The notes: generated by a model not told the origin, from the sequence alone. DNA of 64,000 nt from Plantago ovata (GCA_028274465.1 CM051456.1:100539348-100603347); one strand, 5' to 3'; counted from the first letter of the stretch, positions 47,031-58,286 are shown. A program made the numbers and translations.

Positions 47031-49576
47031 TGTAACACCCCGTTTTTTTATTTTATTATTTAATTAATTTATTTAATCATTTAATTATCAGAGTAAATTA
47101 TTTTATTCGGTAATTATTTAATTTACTTCCCGCGTAAACAAATTCGACTTTAGTGGGTTCGCGTAGGATTGATTCGTCTTGTTCCGTTATTGGGCTAGCT
47201 GGCAATTGGTTATTACTCTTTTTGGGCCCAATTTTCGTGGCCGCCAAGTGCTGGCCCAATCTCATTTCTGTCCCATTGTGTGGCCCAACCTCAGCTGGCC
47301 CATTAGTTCAAAACCCTAACCCTAAACTAACTCCCCACCTTCCTTCACTCTCTCAGTTTCACGCCCCCAGTCTGACAAAAAAGAAAGAAAGAAGAAACTT
47401 CTCCTTTCACTCTCTCTCATCTCACACCCATCATCAACTCCATCTTCATCTCACCATCTATCCGCCGCCGCCGCCATCGCTCGGCCACCGCCCGATTTTA
47501 TCCTCTGCTCTTCACGCGCCGCCATCCTGTTCGAGCTCTGCCGCCGATTCGATCCCCTCTGCCCCGTTCGAGCTCTGTCGGCTCCGATTTGATCCCGTTC
47601 TGCTCCGTTCTGCGCTGCCCTTCACAGTTACGGTAAGCTTTCGCCCGTCTTCGTTCTGTTCAATTGATTTGAATCACGATTGAGATTTGATTTTGGTTTT
47701 TTGGTTTTCGATTGTTTTCCATTCGTTTCAGTACCGTATCCGCTCGTCCCGCGCGCGTGCTCTTTGTCCGGTTTCGATCCATTCCAGTCTTTCCTCTCCT
47801 TCCAGTTCCACCGAAGGTAGTACTCTGTTTCCTTTTTCATTTTCTTCTTTCCCCTGCTATTCCCGTTTTATCCCTGCTGCCTTTGACCTTGTATTTGAAC
47901 TGAGAACGGGACTTAGGATAGTCTGTGTTGTGATGTTTGGACTGATTGTGTGACCTTGACCTACGTTTGTTGACTGACTTGGACTTGATTTTGTAATTTG
48001 AGAAACTTGAGGACTGTCTTGAGAATTCTGAAAACCTAAAGGACCTTTTTGTAATTTTACTTTGACCATGTTGACCGAGGACTAGCTTGAAAGACTTGTT
48101 TATGAGGACTAGTTTGAAAGACTTGTTTATTTTTGGGGACTGTTGTGCAAGTGTAAGGAACTGTTGGACTTGACAATACTTTCTAAAAACTAATAGGACT
48201 TTTCTGCAATCTGTGCGAGGGTAGTTTTGTAATTTACTGTGCTGGACTAAACTGTTAAAACAAGTTTTTTTCCTGAGGACTGTTCTGGAGTTTGTTGAAA
48301 GTGTAGTACTGTTTTGCAAATTTACCTCTGAGGGTATTTTAGTAATTTCCAGAGAGTAAAAGAGTGTTTTCTGAAAACTACCCAACTTAAATAGTTCTTG
48401 TCTTGTTGATTTGTGATAGTTTGACTTGCTAGCTTAGTTGGTTAGGTGTCCTTTGACTAACCTAGAGGTCCCGAGTTCGAACCCTACCTTAGCCCTTCTG
48501 CTACCTTTCTTTTATTTTGTCTTTCGATTCGACTCTAGATGGTAACACTGGGTTATGTTTAGGTTCTCTGTTGTTCGCTGCGCTGTCATTCAAGTCTTGA
48601 CTCCGTGATCTAGTACTTAAGCATCTAAGGTGAGTGTTCATTCCAAAACTTATCTAATTGCGAAAAACTGGAAGGCTATGTAATAATCTGTATCATTTAA
48701 TATATGTTCTGTTTTACCGTATGCTTCCGCGTAAAAGTAACTAAGTCTTAAGTATGACTATTCATTTATCTCTGTTTGTTACTACTCTGTTCTTGACTAA
48801 TTCTTCTGCAGGAACATTTCTCGATGTCTCGAGAACTGATTATTGTTGTCTGTTTGCTCTGTTTCTGTGTGACCGGTCGATTAGATCGTAATTAGGTAGA
48901 CATGGGTTGTGAGGACTATCGGGTTTATTTGGTTATTGCCTAGTCTAATCCATTTTTGGTGCGAGACAGAAGTCGTTGAGGTCTATTAGGGTCGTAGGTT
49001 CTGTTTCCCTAAAGTACACGGGGGTTTCTGTTTCTGTCCGGAGTTGTTAACCCTCTAGAGGGAGCTATAAGGGAAATCTGGGAGTAGGAGTAACAAGGCG
49101 GGCTGCACCAACGGACTTCATCTGATTTGCTTCTGTCTGTCTCTCTGTTCTGTTAACTGTTTCTGTTTGTTGTCTCATATGTCAAATGCTTTTGTTTTCA
49201 AAACTGTTTACTTTTCTGTTTGTTAACTTAGAACCTCACTGAGATCCTTTATCTCACGCTCTCTTTGTTTTCAAAAATTCCTTCCTTCCAGATGCTACTG
49301 AGGACGCACGCGAGTAGGATGCCAGCGACTGAGAGAAGGGTCTGGGATGTCCGTTGGGATTTTGATTTTAAAATAAGAAGATGAAACTCTTTACATTTCT
49401 TCACTAGTCGTTATTTCCTTTTGAACTTTTAAGTTACCGTAGGTTTTTATTTGAGTCTGTTAGCGCTGTGGCGCCAAAGTTTGTTATGGCATTTATTGTC
49501 GACTGTTGATTTTGATTTATTTCGAATATTCTATTTTCAAGAAAATTATTTGATTTTAAAAACCGATACTGTTACA
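47031..49576 (+). mobile_element. Solo LTR (2.55 kb), gypsy chromovirus-like
   Basis: It starts TGTAACACCCCG and ends GATACTGTTACA, flanked by GTAAT (47026-47030) and GCAAT (49577-49581), a 5-bp target duplication with one change. The host reading frame is restored when it is removed. The TGTAACACCC start, the AAACCCTAACCCTAAAC segment, the CT-rich leader with CCGCCGCCGCCG and the donor-like ACG|GTAAGC (about 47632) recall the long LTRs of Tekay/Del-type plant chromoviruses, so the plus orientation is likely. The ORF at 47153-47683 is just the CT-rich leader. Confidence 0.8.
48425..48560 (+). repeat. tRNA-related (SINE-like) segment inside the solo LTR
   Basis: TAGCTTAGTTGG (48431-48442) fits the A-box consensus exactly, and GAGTTCGAACC (48474-48484) fits the B box, 32 bases later. 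A T-rich tail with TTTTATTTTG follows. It lacks tRNA folding arms beyond that. It shares CCTAGAGGTC with the copy at 520-574. No target duplication was resolved, so it could be an ancient part of the LTR. Confidence 0.5.
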
Positions 49577-50640
49577 GCAATCTCCCTTGTCTCTGAATTG
49601 ACAAGTTGAGCAGAAACATCTAGACCTCTAAGTTCACTACTTGTCATAAACAGGTCTACTGACTTATTGGAGTTGTCATCTATCTCCATTTCCATTTGCT
49701 GGCTTAGATCAGTCATCACCAGTTGGACTTTGTCAATAGAAGTTATTGGTGAACTTGGTCTAACATTCTCAACATCATGAGATGCGTCGTCGAACAATGC
49801 TTCTTGTTGAGTTTCAGCAAACTCTGGGACTTGAACTGTCGCAGTCTCAGCAACTGGTTCTTCAGCAATTGCAGCTTCAAAAACTTCTTGGACTTGACTA
49901 GTTGCTATTTCAACAACTGTCTCTTTTACTTCTATTGCTTTGCTGGCAACATTTTCAGCAAGTGCAGCCTTTCTTGGATCTACAGCAATGTCACTTGCTG
50001 GTTCCAGAGTAGTATCATCAAGATTATCTACAATGTAGACATCTTCTATTCTTTCTAAGGTAGAATTTTCATTTCCACTGCCTTGTGGTCTTGCTTCAGC
50101 AGATGGTTCCAAGTTAATTGGATTAGTGAAGGCTTCTGCAAGCACTTCAGCAACATCTACTCTAGTGGTTTGCTTTTCAGCAACCACTGGAGTGTCATTA
50201 TCATGGACAACCGGAACGGACTTTCTTGCCGTTGTTTTCTTTCTTGTGGTCTTTATCCTTGCCTTCTTAGGAATGGGATCAGCTGATGAAGCTGTAGTCT
50301 GAGTATCATCATCAGCTTTCCTCTTTTTGTTTGATCTTTTGCTGGGTGCAGTAGTGTCTGCAACATTTGCAGTTGTTGCATTCTCAGCAACATTGGCAGC
50401 TGTTGTATTCTCAGCAACATTTGCAGCTGTTGTATTCCGAGACTGTTTGTCAGTCTCAACAACATTTGCAGTTGTTGTATTCCTAGACTGGTTATCAGTT
50501 CCTAGACTGGTTATCAGTCTCTGAAATATTTGCAGTTGTTGCTTTCCTTGACTTCTTGTCAGCAGCCTTAGGTCCATTCAGCTTGTAGAAAGCTCTTCCC
50601 ACATTGCATACTGATTTCTTAATCAACAATGGATTTCTTG
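49577..50640 (-). pseudogene. Extra ORF, repeat-rich middle segment
   Basis: The frame 50577-49546 continues the extra ORF. It begins with repeats of (N)TTAANVAE(N/T) at about 50490-50350, then NLS-like KRSNKKRKADDD and RIKTTRKKTTARK, and a long acidic part rich in VAET and AEE words. A 19-bp tandem duplication, CCTAGACTGGTTATCAGTT at 50482-50500 repeated from 50501, shifts the frame just upstream and adds stops. The TAG near 50648 separates it from the preceding domain. Confidence 0.6.
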
Positions 50641-50647
50641 GCTGAAT

Positions 50648-51523
50648 CTAGTAATGTTCAAGGATGTAGCATATTTTCAGTCCATACATCACCGGAAGGG
50701 AAGGTGAGACTGTGTTGTCTTCAACCTTGACCTTGAACTTAGTAACACAATCAACAAGTCTGTTGAAAATGTACTTAGCCCAGTTGATGTCTATTTTGAT
50801 TTCATAGATATGCATCAGCAATAGCCATCTTCTTAGGCCTACTTGGTCTATTCCTCCAACTTGGGAGTCTAGAACTTTGATTAGTAGCAGTGCTACTAGA
50901 CAAAGTGAATGGCAGAGATGCTTCCTTTTTGTGTGCTTAGTCCAAGTCACAGGAGAAATCTCTCCTTTCTTCATCCTTTCATTTCTGACATCACTGTAGA
51001 AAGATTCTATTTCTTCATCAGTGGCAGTGATGTCATCTTCAGTTCCAGTATTTGGAATCTGAAAGATGTTAGCTAAATCAATCCATTTCAGGATGATTTT
51101 CTTCCCTTGAATTGTTGTAGAAATCACTTTTTCAGTGATTCCTTGTCCATCAGTAAGGGTACGGATTTTTGCATTGTTGTAGAATTCCATGGTGTCCAGC
51201 ATGCTCACTTTCTTAGTGCGAGCAGTGATGAAGAAAAGTAGGCCTTGTTGATTTATGTAACTCAACGCCTCAATATTTTCTTCATCTAGTTCTTGTTCAT
51301 AGAAGTATCTTATATACTTCTCTTTGGCAAATCCGCCCCATTGCATTATCTGCTCACACTTTGCAATGTCGAGATATGAAGGAGGCATGGCTCTCTCTGT
51401 TATATGGTCGTTTTTCAACACAATTTGCACCGTGTTTTTCACCGGAGTAGGAGCAGTGCTTTTTCCAACACTGTCTGCCTTTGATGACTTAGTTTTCTTA
51501 GAAGATTGTCTCTTGGGAGCCAT
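50648..51523 (-). pseudogene. Extra ORF, N-terminal plant-transposon-protein-like domain
   Basis: ATG at 51521-51523 (MAPKRQSSKKTKSSKAD) opens 291 codons with a basic N-terminus. The body contains YFYEQELDEENIEAL, MEFYNNAKI, IQGKKIILKWIDLANIFQIPN and LLLMHIYEIKIDI. The order FYxNxKI, then RGK, then a short helix ending IPN matches my recollection of the 'putative plant transposon protein' domain. It starts MAPK like the G1 ORF (MAPR). A TATA box lies about 150 bp upstream. The stop at 50648 is probably a mutation, since the reading continues after it. Confidence 0.6.
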
Positions 51524-52478
51524 CTCTTATAGTAGTATTAAAGGTTAGGGAAGTACGAAAAAGAGACTTTTCTTTTTTACCGGAGGTAAAGTAATTCAGA
51601 GCACAGGCAAGGCAATTTTTGCAGAGAAACGAAATGTGAGTTAAAGAATTTTGTCTTTCTCTAACTCTTCATTTATATAGTATCTCTGTTATGTGAGAAG
51701 CTCAATGGTTTTGAGTTCTCAGCAAGGGTAAAATAGAGATTCAACGAATTAGTGGAGCCTTTGCATTAAATGCGTAGTGGTCCACTAACACGAAACCGTC
51801 AGAGCATGCTTTCTCTTTGTAATATTAACCGTTAGATCATCAACTACTTTAAAATCAATGGAAACGATTGTATTTCATGTCATGATTTACAGCGAGTTTA
51901 TCTGTGCCACGATTAACGTCACAATTGATTTTACCTTGATTCACGGGATTTGATCTATTTTACTTCAAAGCTAATGCTTGCTGAAGTATACAAGAATCTT
52001 TTCAGCAACTTTAAACCTTCTGAGTTTAGCAATTACTTTTCAAGTAACAAACCTTGTAGTTGCTGAAAGTTCCCCCTTAATCAAATATCTCATTTTTTCT
52101 TAGGGTCAAAGATATTTCTGAGTTTCCGTCTAAGTAAATTCTTTTTATATTGAGATATTTTTAGGTAAATTCTCTTTTAGTGAGAATCATTTTGCTCTTT
52201 GATGAGTTCCCGTCTCAGATTTGTCTTTTGATACTTGAATACCTGTTTCAGTATCCTTGATTGTCTGAATGCTAGTTTCAGCAATCTTTGAAGTTTTCTT
52301 ACCGAGTACCCGGTTTGAAGGAATTACTTGCTGAATTCCTGTTTCAGCAAACATTTCGAGTACAAACATTTCTTTCAGAGAGAATAGTGGAAAGGGACTT
52401 TTCAATGAATAAATAACCTTTAAGCAACCATTGGCTTGCTGAATGCCTGTTTCAGCAATCCACCAAATGTATCCCTTT
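51524..52478 (-). other. Spacer between pol and the extra ORF
   Basis: About 950 bp. Its right part (52495-52187) is an open frame after the pol stop, with three AET(G/S)IQ words (AETGIQQ twice), probably low-complexity repeats. The rest, 52186-51524, is AT-rich with a promoter-like TATA box. No domain is recognised. Confidence 0.55.
51671..51680 (-). promoter_or_regulatory. TATA box upstream of the Sirevirus-like extra ORF
   Basis: CTATATAAAT on the minus strand is followed by a purine-rich leader and the ATG at 51523, leaving room for a ~120-nt 5' UTR. It may drive a separate transcript for the extra ORF. Confidence 0.5.
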
Positions 52479-53465
52479 TTATTGAGGTAATTCAATCAAT
52501 CCAAGGTTATACCTTAGTATTGCGAACCTATTATCTGGTAGGGGCTTGGTAAAGATGTCAGCAAGTTGATCATCAGTACCTACTTTTACAACCTCAATGT
52601 CTCCTTTATCCACATGATCTCTGATGAAATGATGTCTAATATCAATGTGCTTTGTCCTTGAGTGGAACTTAGAATTTTGCGTGATAGCAATAGCACTTGT
52701 ATTATCACAAAAGATTGGTGTTTTCTTTGCATAAATACCATAATCTCTTAATTGTTGCTGAATCCATAGGATTTGAGCTGTGCAACAACCAGCTGCAGTG
52801 TATTCAGATTCAGTGGTTGAATTGGCAACACAGGTTTGCTTCTTGCTAAACCATGATATTAATCTTGTACCTAGAATCTGGCAAGTTCCAGAGGTACTTT
52901 TTCTATCAAGAGTTGATCCTCCATGATCAGCATCAGAATAACCTACCAATTCTAATCCAGAATCTTTTGGATACCATAATCCAACATTGACTGTGCCTTT
53001 GACATATTTCAGTATTTTAAGTGCCTTTTTGTAGTGTGATTCTCTTGGATCAGATTGGAATCTTGCACACACACAAACAACATACTGAATGTCAGGCCTA
53101 CTTGCTATTAGATACAACAAGGAACCAATGAGCTTCCTATACTTGTGTTCATCAACACTTTTGTCTTGTTTAGTATAGCCCAATTTGGTACCAACACTCA
53201 TACGGATCTTTTCAGGTTTTTCTTCCTCTTTGATCCTAAACTTTATGAGCATTTCCTTTGCATAGTTTGCTTGATTTACGAATATTCCATCTTTGAGTTG
53301 CTTGACTTGCAATCCTAGGAAATAATTAAATTTGCCCATCATACTCATTTCAAACTTATTTGTCATGAGTTTGGCAAAATCATCACAAAGTTGCTTGTCC
53401 TTAGATCCAAATATTATGTCATCCACATAAATCTGGACTAAGAGTATTTTACCATCATGGTTCAT
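52479..53465 (-). CDS. Sirevirus-like RT C-terminus and RNase H
   Basis: An uninterrupted 328-codon frame. It includes the RT catalytic motif YVDDIIFGS near its start, FEMSMMGKFNYFLGLQV, and the copia RNase H with GYSDADHGG, KQTCVANSTTESEYTAAG, FCDNTSAIAI and TKHIDIRHHFIRDH, all catalytic acids present. It ends at TAA after GLIELPQ, the normal pol terminus. It is in a different frame from the upstream RT part (a shift near 53470-53560), so the pol is not whole. Confidence 0.9.
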   Translation of the reverse strand: MNHDGKILLVQIYVDDIIFGSKDKQLCDDFAKLMTNKFEMSMMGKFNYFLGLQVKQLKDGIFVNQANYAKEMLIKFRIKEEEKPEKIRMSVGTKLGYTKQDKSVDEHKYRKLIGSLLYLIASRPDIQYVVCVCARFQSDPRESHYKKALKILKYVKGTVNVGLWYPKDSGLELVGYSDADHGGSTLDRKSTSGTCQILGTRLISWFSKKQTCVANSTTESEYTAAGCCTAQILWIQQQLRDYGIYAKKTPIFCDNTSAIAITQNSKFHSRTKHIDIRHHFIRDHVDKGDIEVVKVGTDDQLADIFTKPLPDNRFAILRYNLGLIELPQ

Positions 53466-54241
53466 GGTAAATAAGGTTTTATCAACTTCTCCTTTTTTGA
53501 AACCATGAACTTAGCTAAGGTATCATACCAAGATCTAGGTGCTTGCTTTAGACCATATACAGCTTTCTGAAGCTTGTATACCATCTTGATTTCTGAGGGA
53601 AGTTCAAAGCAGGGGGTTGTTCTACGTGGACTTCTTCAGCAAGTTCACCATTTAGGCATGCACTTTTAACATCCATTTGATAAACAATGAAGTCATTATG
53701 AGCAGAAAAGGCTAAGAAAAGTCTAATAGCATCCAATCTTGCAACTAGCGCATAAGACTCATCATAGTCCAATCCTTCAGTCTGACAATAACCTTGAGCA
53801 ACTAATCGTGCTTTGTTCCTTGTTACTTCTCCAGACTCACTCAGCTTGTTTCTGAACATCCACTTTGTACCAATTGCTTTCTTTCCTTCAGCAAGGGGTA
53901 CAAGTTTCCAGACTTTGTTCCTTTCAAATTGATCCAGTTCTTCTTGCATCGCCTTGATCCATTCAGAATGCTTTAAAGCTTCTTCTATGGTCTTGGGCTC
54001 AATTTCCGATACATAGAAAGAGAACAAAGCTTCTACTTCAATAACATTTGCTTCTTCAGCAAGTTCTTGATGATTAGTATATACTTTGGATCTAGTCACT
54101 TGGCGTTTGTCAATATCACCAATCATATCCGTAGAGGAATGATCTCTAATCCACTTATTAACAGGTTTTCTGCTCTTTGGATCTGGATATATTTGCGTTT
54201 CAGCATGTGACTCTTCTGCATGTACTTGTTCAGTACTACTG
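53466..54241 (-). pseudogene. Sirevirus-like RT, N-terminal part
   Basis: The frame 54282-53548 (its first residues come from the G3 LTR) has the fingers/palm motifs EWIKAMQEELDQFERNKVWKLV, GTKWMFRNKL, KARLVAQGYCQTEGLDYDESYA, VYQMDVKSACLNGELAEEV. The conserved SPVARL is altered to ALVARL, and the SAFLNG alanine-phenylalanine pair is AC. A frameshift follows at about 53600-53550, before YGLKQAPRSWYD. The frame is open across the G3 insertion if G3 and one TSD are ignored. Confidence 0.88.
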
Positions 54242-54246
54242 GTATC

Positions 54247-55434
54247 TGATGAATGTTGGATTGTCGAGTTCCAATTAATCAAATAAATTTGTATTTAGCC
54301 AAAGGCAATTCACAACTACAACGAAAACCGTAGTGCAGCAGTAGAATAACCTCGAGTGTCGATCTCTAAGGACTATAACTAGCTTTATCTAATTTAACTT
54401 GAGAATATAAAATAGCAATCGACTTAGCAAATGATTTTCTTAACAGATAATGGAGATTGGTGATAGTATGGTCATTCAAAGCATAACGGGTTAATAATCA
54501 TGCATAAATTCCTTGGTCTTGCATGGAGATCTTTGATCAATGAATTGTCCAATTGTGTTCCGTAATTATTCAACACTACGAAGATATAGATTTAGATAGA
54601 TCAAAGAAATAAAACAATAACTCAGAGTATAATGCGCGATATAGCCATTAGCATAATTATCAACCCTTCGCTAAGAAATCACATACTATCACCAACGAGA
54701 AGTTTAGCTACTCATAGTTGTCATGCAATCAACAGAAATCATACCACGAATGAATGAAAACATGATGAAAGATATATAAAAATAAGTAGAAAAACTGTAA
54801 GATACAATGTTACCGAAGGTTGTCAATCTCCGAAGAATCGCGATCTTACAAGCTCCAAACTGCTAAGAAAAAGTATCTCCTAAGCTAAGAACCCCCAGAA
54901 CAGGTTCTGGGAAATTCCTACCTAACACTACAGAGAAAGGTGAGAGAAAAGGTCTGGAAAAGTATGAAAAACAGAGAAAACTGAGCAACTATATATAGGC
55001 TTTCGAATTGTGTGGGGCGAAGGGCCCCACACACCGGGCGATTCGCCTGGTGTGGGGCGATTCGCCCCACATCCCGGGCGACTCGTCCGGGAGTAAATTT
55101 CGGCCAGATACGCGTTTTTGGATTTCTTCCCCTTTTCGGACTCGGTTTCTGTCTTCTAGTGACCTTCTAGCCTCCAGATTCGGTCCCTAGACTTCAAATC
55201 TTATCTGAAATCTTTCAGATACTCCAATTAGGCTTCTGGAACACCAATTCCTTGTCTACTTCAATATAATTGCCCGGAAAACCTCGTTTTTCACCCAAAA
55301 CCTGTAAAATACAAACTAAAGGGAAACATGACACTATTCTAATAAAATGCACTAAAATATAGCTAAATTAATATAGAGGATAGCTAAAATAGGTGAAAAA
55401 GATTCAAATGAAAGTGTAAAATACACGTTCATCA
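54247..55434 (-). repeat. G3 3' LTR (left, 1,188 bp)
   Basis: It contains CTATATATAG near 54990 and the palindrome array at 55011-55091 (TGTGGGGCGATTCGCCCCAC and variants). One arm is damaged by a C-to-T change (GACTCGTCC). It is 11 bp shorter than the right LTR around 55110 (one CGCGTTTT unit). Confidence 0.93.
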
Positions 55435-56950
55435 AACTCCCCAAACCGAACCTTTGCTTGTCCTCAAGCAACTAAGCTAGACTCTAATGCAAAAAACAAT
55501 GCAACACAAAAAATGGAGTCTCATGCCAAATGAAATGAACTAATCTATTGAATCTATCAAAAAACATATGAACAAAAACCATACAAATCATAACATGAAT
55601 ATAGGTTGAAGAATGCCTCGATTGACTAATACACATTCACATAAGCACTTATGTCAAGACAAGATAGCCTCTCGTAACATTCTCTACCTGGACCTAGTCA
55701 GTGACGACGTAATGAAACATGTTAGAATACGAATAGTTGTCCCGTGCCTATGAAACTGAGGACTTACTGCTGTTCACCAAGTTAAGACTTTTCCTCAAAG
55801 AGGTCGAACCAATACTGGCTCTCATCAAACGAAGGAGGGTTCCCTAAAAAAGATAACACTCCCCTATTCTACCCATCTCTCAAGCAAAGCCTTAAGTTAT
55901 TCACCACTTCCTGAATGGCAGGACGAGGGTGGTCTAGAACAGATGACACTCAAAAAAGAAAAGATAGAAAATTAAAACACGATTACGAACATTACAAGAA
56001 TTGGAAAATGAGGCAAACACTTTGCTAAACTGCTTTTTGGCTATTTTTTGGACCCTTCTTTGCTTTTTTGGGGTCTTTTTTTTTTTTTTTTTTCTTTCTT
56101 CTTTTTTTCTTTCTTTTCCAGTTTTTTTTTCTTTTTTTTCTGGAATTCTTCTTTTTTTTTTCGATTTTTTTTGCCAGCAGTAGCACAACGAAAAAGAAAC
56201 TAAAATGACTCACAAATGACTTCCCCAAACCTATTCCAAAGAATAGGTTGGACTACAAAATTTACGAAAAAGGAAAAATAAACTCATAACACTCACTCAA
56301 AAATTGAAAAACAAGTCTAATGATAGCGTAACCCCCTCCCCAAACCTATTCGAAAGAATAGGTTGCAAACAAAGGATCACACAATCTCACACTACCTCCT
56401 TCCTAGGCATTTAGCAATCTTAAAGCAAGGTGAAGACTTGTTGCCTCTTAGGTACATAATTACTCGGGAAAACAACCATAAGACCCTAACATGCATCATC
56501 CTATTATAAAGGCCTTCGTGAACCGCAGTAGAGAAAACACCACTAAGTGATGTCGAGACTACCAAGCTTAACTAAGTGCAATACCTAAATGTGACACCGC
56601 AAGCGAGAAAAACCTCAAACATATTCATAGAGACGAAGCATATGATTAATGTCATAATTAGTTAATCTACCTAATAAAAAAGTTCAAAAAATTTGGCAAT
56701 AAACTCCACATAAAACATGCAAATTTATACTAGGATGAATGTAGTGTATGCAACTAAATACTAAGAAAGCGGTAAACGTGCAAATGCAAACAAAAAAACA
56801 AGATACCATACTCAACATCACAAAGCCAAACAATACTTAACATCATGGTTCACATCCCATCCCCTTCATGAAACTTAAGCTAGTCCCTAGCAAAAGAGAA
56901 TGAGTAAATAAAAAGTGATACTAGATGTTACCGAACGGTTTGGCCTCGGT
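55435..56950 (-). other. G3 3' non-coding region
   Basis: It is collinear with the G1 and G2 3' regions. It has the pyrimidine-rich block at 56040-56175 and two hairpins, AACCTATTC-CAAA-GAATAGGTT (56228-56249) and AACCTATTC-GAAA-GAATAGGTT (56343-56364), each preceded by CCCCAA. The lysine-rich ORFs here are artefacts of the pyrimidine block. Confidence 0.75.
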
Positions 56951-56976
56951 CGGCTGAGAGCGGACATGTGAAAAGA

Positions 56977-57192
56977 CTAATTATCGGGATTGAAATCCCC
57001 ATAATAGTCCCTCCACATGTCAGACAGGAGATCATTACCACTAATGTTATCCATTATCAAATGGAAACGAATCTTGTGCATCCGTTCCATTACTCCTCGC
57101 ATCTTGGGAACCATCCTTGGATCCTCTCCGTATCTGCTCAAGCAAGTCCACGATTCCCTGAAAACTAAAATTAAAAAAACCAAGAAAAACAA
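56977..57192 (-). pseudogene. Remnant of the G1-type extra ORF in G3
   Basis: The last residues, DLLSDMWRDYYGDFNPDN, match the C-terminus of the G1 extra ORF with one change. The sequence before it (ESWTCLSRYGEDPRMVPK) is unrelated to G1. The extra ORF was thus deleted internally and only its tail and 3' flank remain. Confidence 0.8.
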
Positions 57193-57195
57193 AAT

Positions 57196-57954
57196 CTAAA
57201 AAATAACTAAGGGAATCAGATGGAAAATAAAAAGAGTAAGATGATCAAAACTCCTTTGGGACTCATAGGTGGGTGCATGGACCAGAACGTAGGAGTCGAG
57301 ATCAAGAGTATCTGCCGCAATTGATTTAAAGACACCAAAATCTTCAGAGATTGGCTCCTCGACCTCAACACAACTCACGCCATCACCTTCTGACTCAAGT
57401 GAAGCAATGGATTCAGTTATTACTTCCTCCACGACTTCCTCTTGACCATCAACTTCGACATCCGCAAGTAAGGACGTGGAATCCAAGCTAAGCACTGAGG
57501 AAACTTCATCAATGGATTCTTCTCCACATTCCTCTTCATCGGCAATGTCGATTTCTGGTGGCTGACTACTGAAGCGAGACGTCCATGCCCTTGTCCCGGG
57601 AGGTGAGTCCCAATCCCAATGTTCCAGAAACTTGCTGGTTACTTCACCCCAGGTGTGCAACGATTCTTCCGGCGGGATTCTGAGCCATCTTCGAGCGTAC
57701 CCTTTCAAGGCTCCCATAAATCCTCTCATACAAAGTTGCTCATGTGATAAGATAACCCCCTCCTCATTCTCATGAGGTATCCTCAACACACCTTCCTCGT
57801 ACGTGTCTAAGAACCCTCTTGGATCATCACCCATTGAAAACGTGGAGAGAATGGAGTAGTACGAAGGATCAAGGTCATAATTCCTGCAATCGTCATCCAA
57901 TGTTATGCATGGCCCTCGAGGCATCACATACCGGGGCAACGGTGGTTGACTCAT
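57196..57954 (-). CDS. G3 Gag-like protein (252 codons)
   Basis: ATG at 57952-57954 (MSQPPLPRYVMPRG). The centre, GDDPRGFLDTYEEGV...LCMRGFMGALKGYARRWLRIPPEESLHTWGEVTSKFLEHW (residues ~43-115), has the layout of a plant Retrotrans_gag capsid: a short helix, then ARRWL, then TW and a KFLE helix. It is not the same protein as G1/G2 Gag. The C-terminal half is acidic, with no zinc knuckle and no protease. The start fits the distance to the primer site (~310 bp). It is open, but function is unproven. Confidence 0.65.
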   Translation of the reverse strand: MSQPPLPRYVMPRGPCITLDDDCRNYDLDPSYYSILSTFSMGDDPRGFLDTYEEGVLRIPHENEEGVILSHEQLCMRGFMGALKGYARRWLRIPPEESLHTWGEVTSKFLEHWDWDSPPGTRAWTSRFSSQPPEIDIADEEECGEESIDEVSSVLSLDSTSLLADVEVDGQEEVVEEVITESIASLESEGDGVSCVEVEEPISEDFGVFKSIAADTLDLDSYVLVHAPTYESQRSFDHLTLFIFHLIPLVIF

Positions 57955-58286
57955 CCTTCATATAACTAGTTTCTGCATAGGAGGAAACAAGAAACCAAGG
58001 AGCAGAATCCGCAAAAGAAAAACAAAAGCTTGCAAAGAAAAGCGCAAAGAGTGCAAACAAACACAATGTAACCGAGAACTACGAGAGCGCAAGCACGTAA
58101 GGTAACCGAGATCAGATTAGAGGAAATTTCTGAAAAAGATGGGGGGGGGGGGAGAAATAGGGTAAGAAAGTGAGATTTCCTGAGAGCAAACCCCCAGAGC
58201 CTGTTCTTCTGTAGGGAACTGAATGCTGAAAATATAAATAAGCTAAACAGAAAAAAGGAGTATAGTCCCCGGCAACGGCGCCAATT

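Noticed and set aside
47153..47683. 176-codon ORF with hydrophobic N-terminus (possible secreted protein)
   Set aside because: It is the CT-rich leader of the solo LTR; composition explains the Ser/Pro/His richness.
43830..51523. Envelope protein with signal peptide or transmembrane helix
   Set aside because: No long hydrophobic segment found; the position alone does not support an envelope role.
33280..56228. Lysine-rich ORFs (33280-33489, 55934-56228)
   Set aside because: They translate the pyrimidine-rich block shared by G1-G3; no conserved frame or start.
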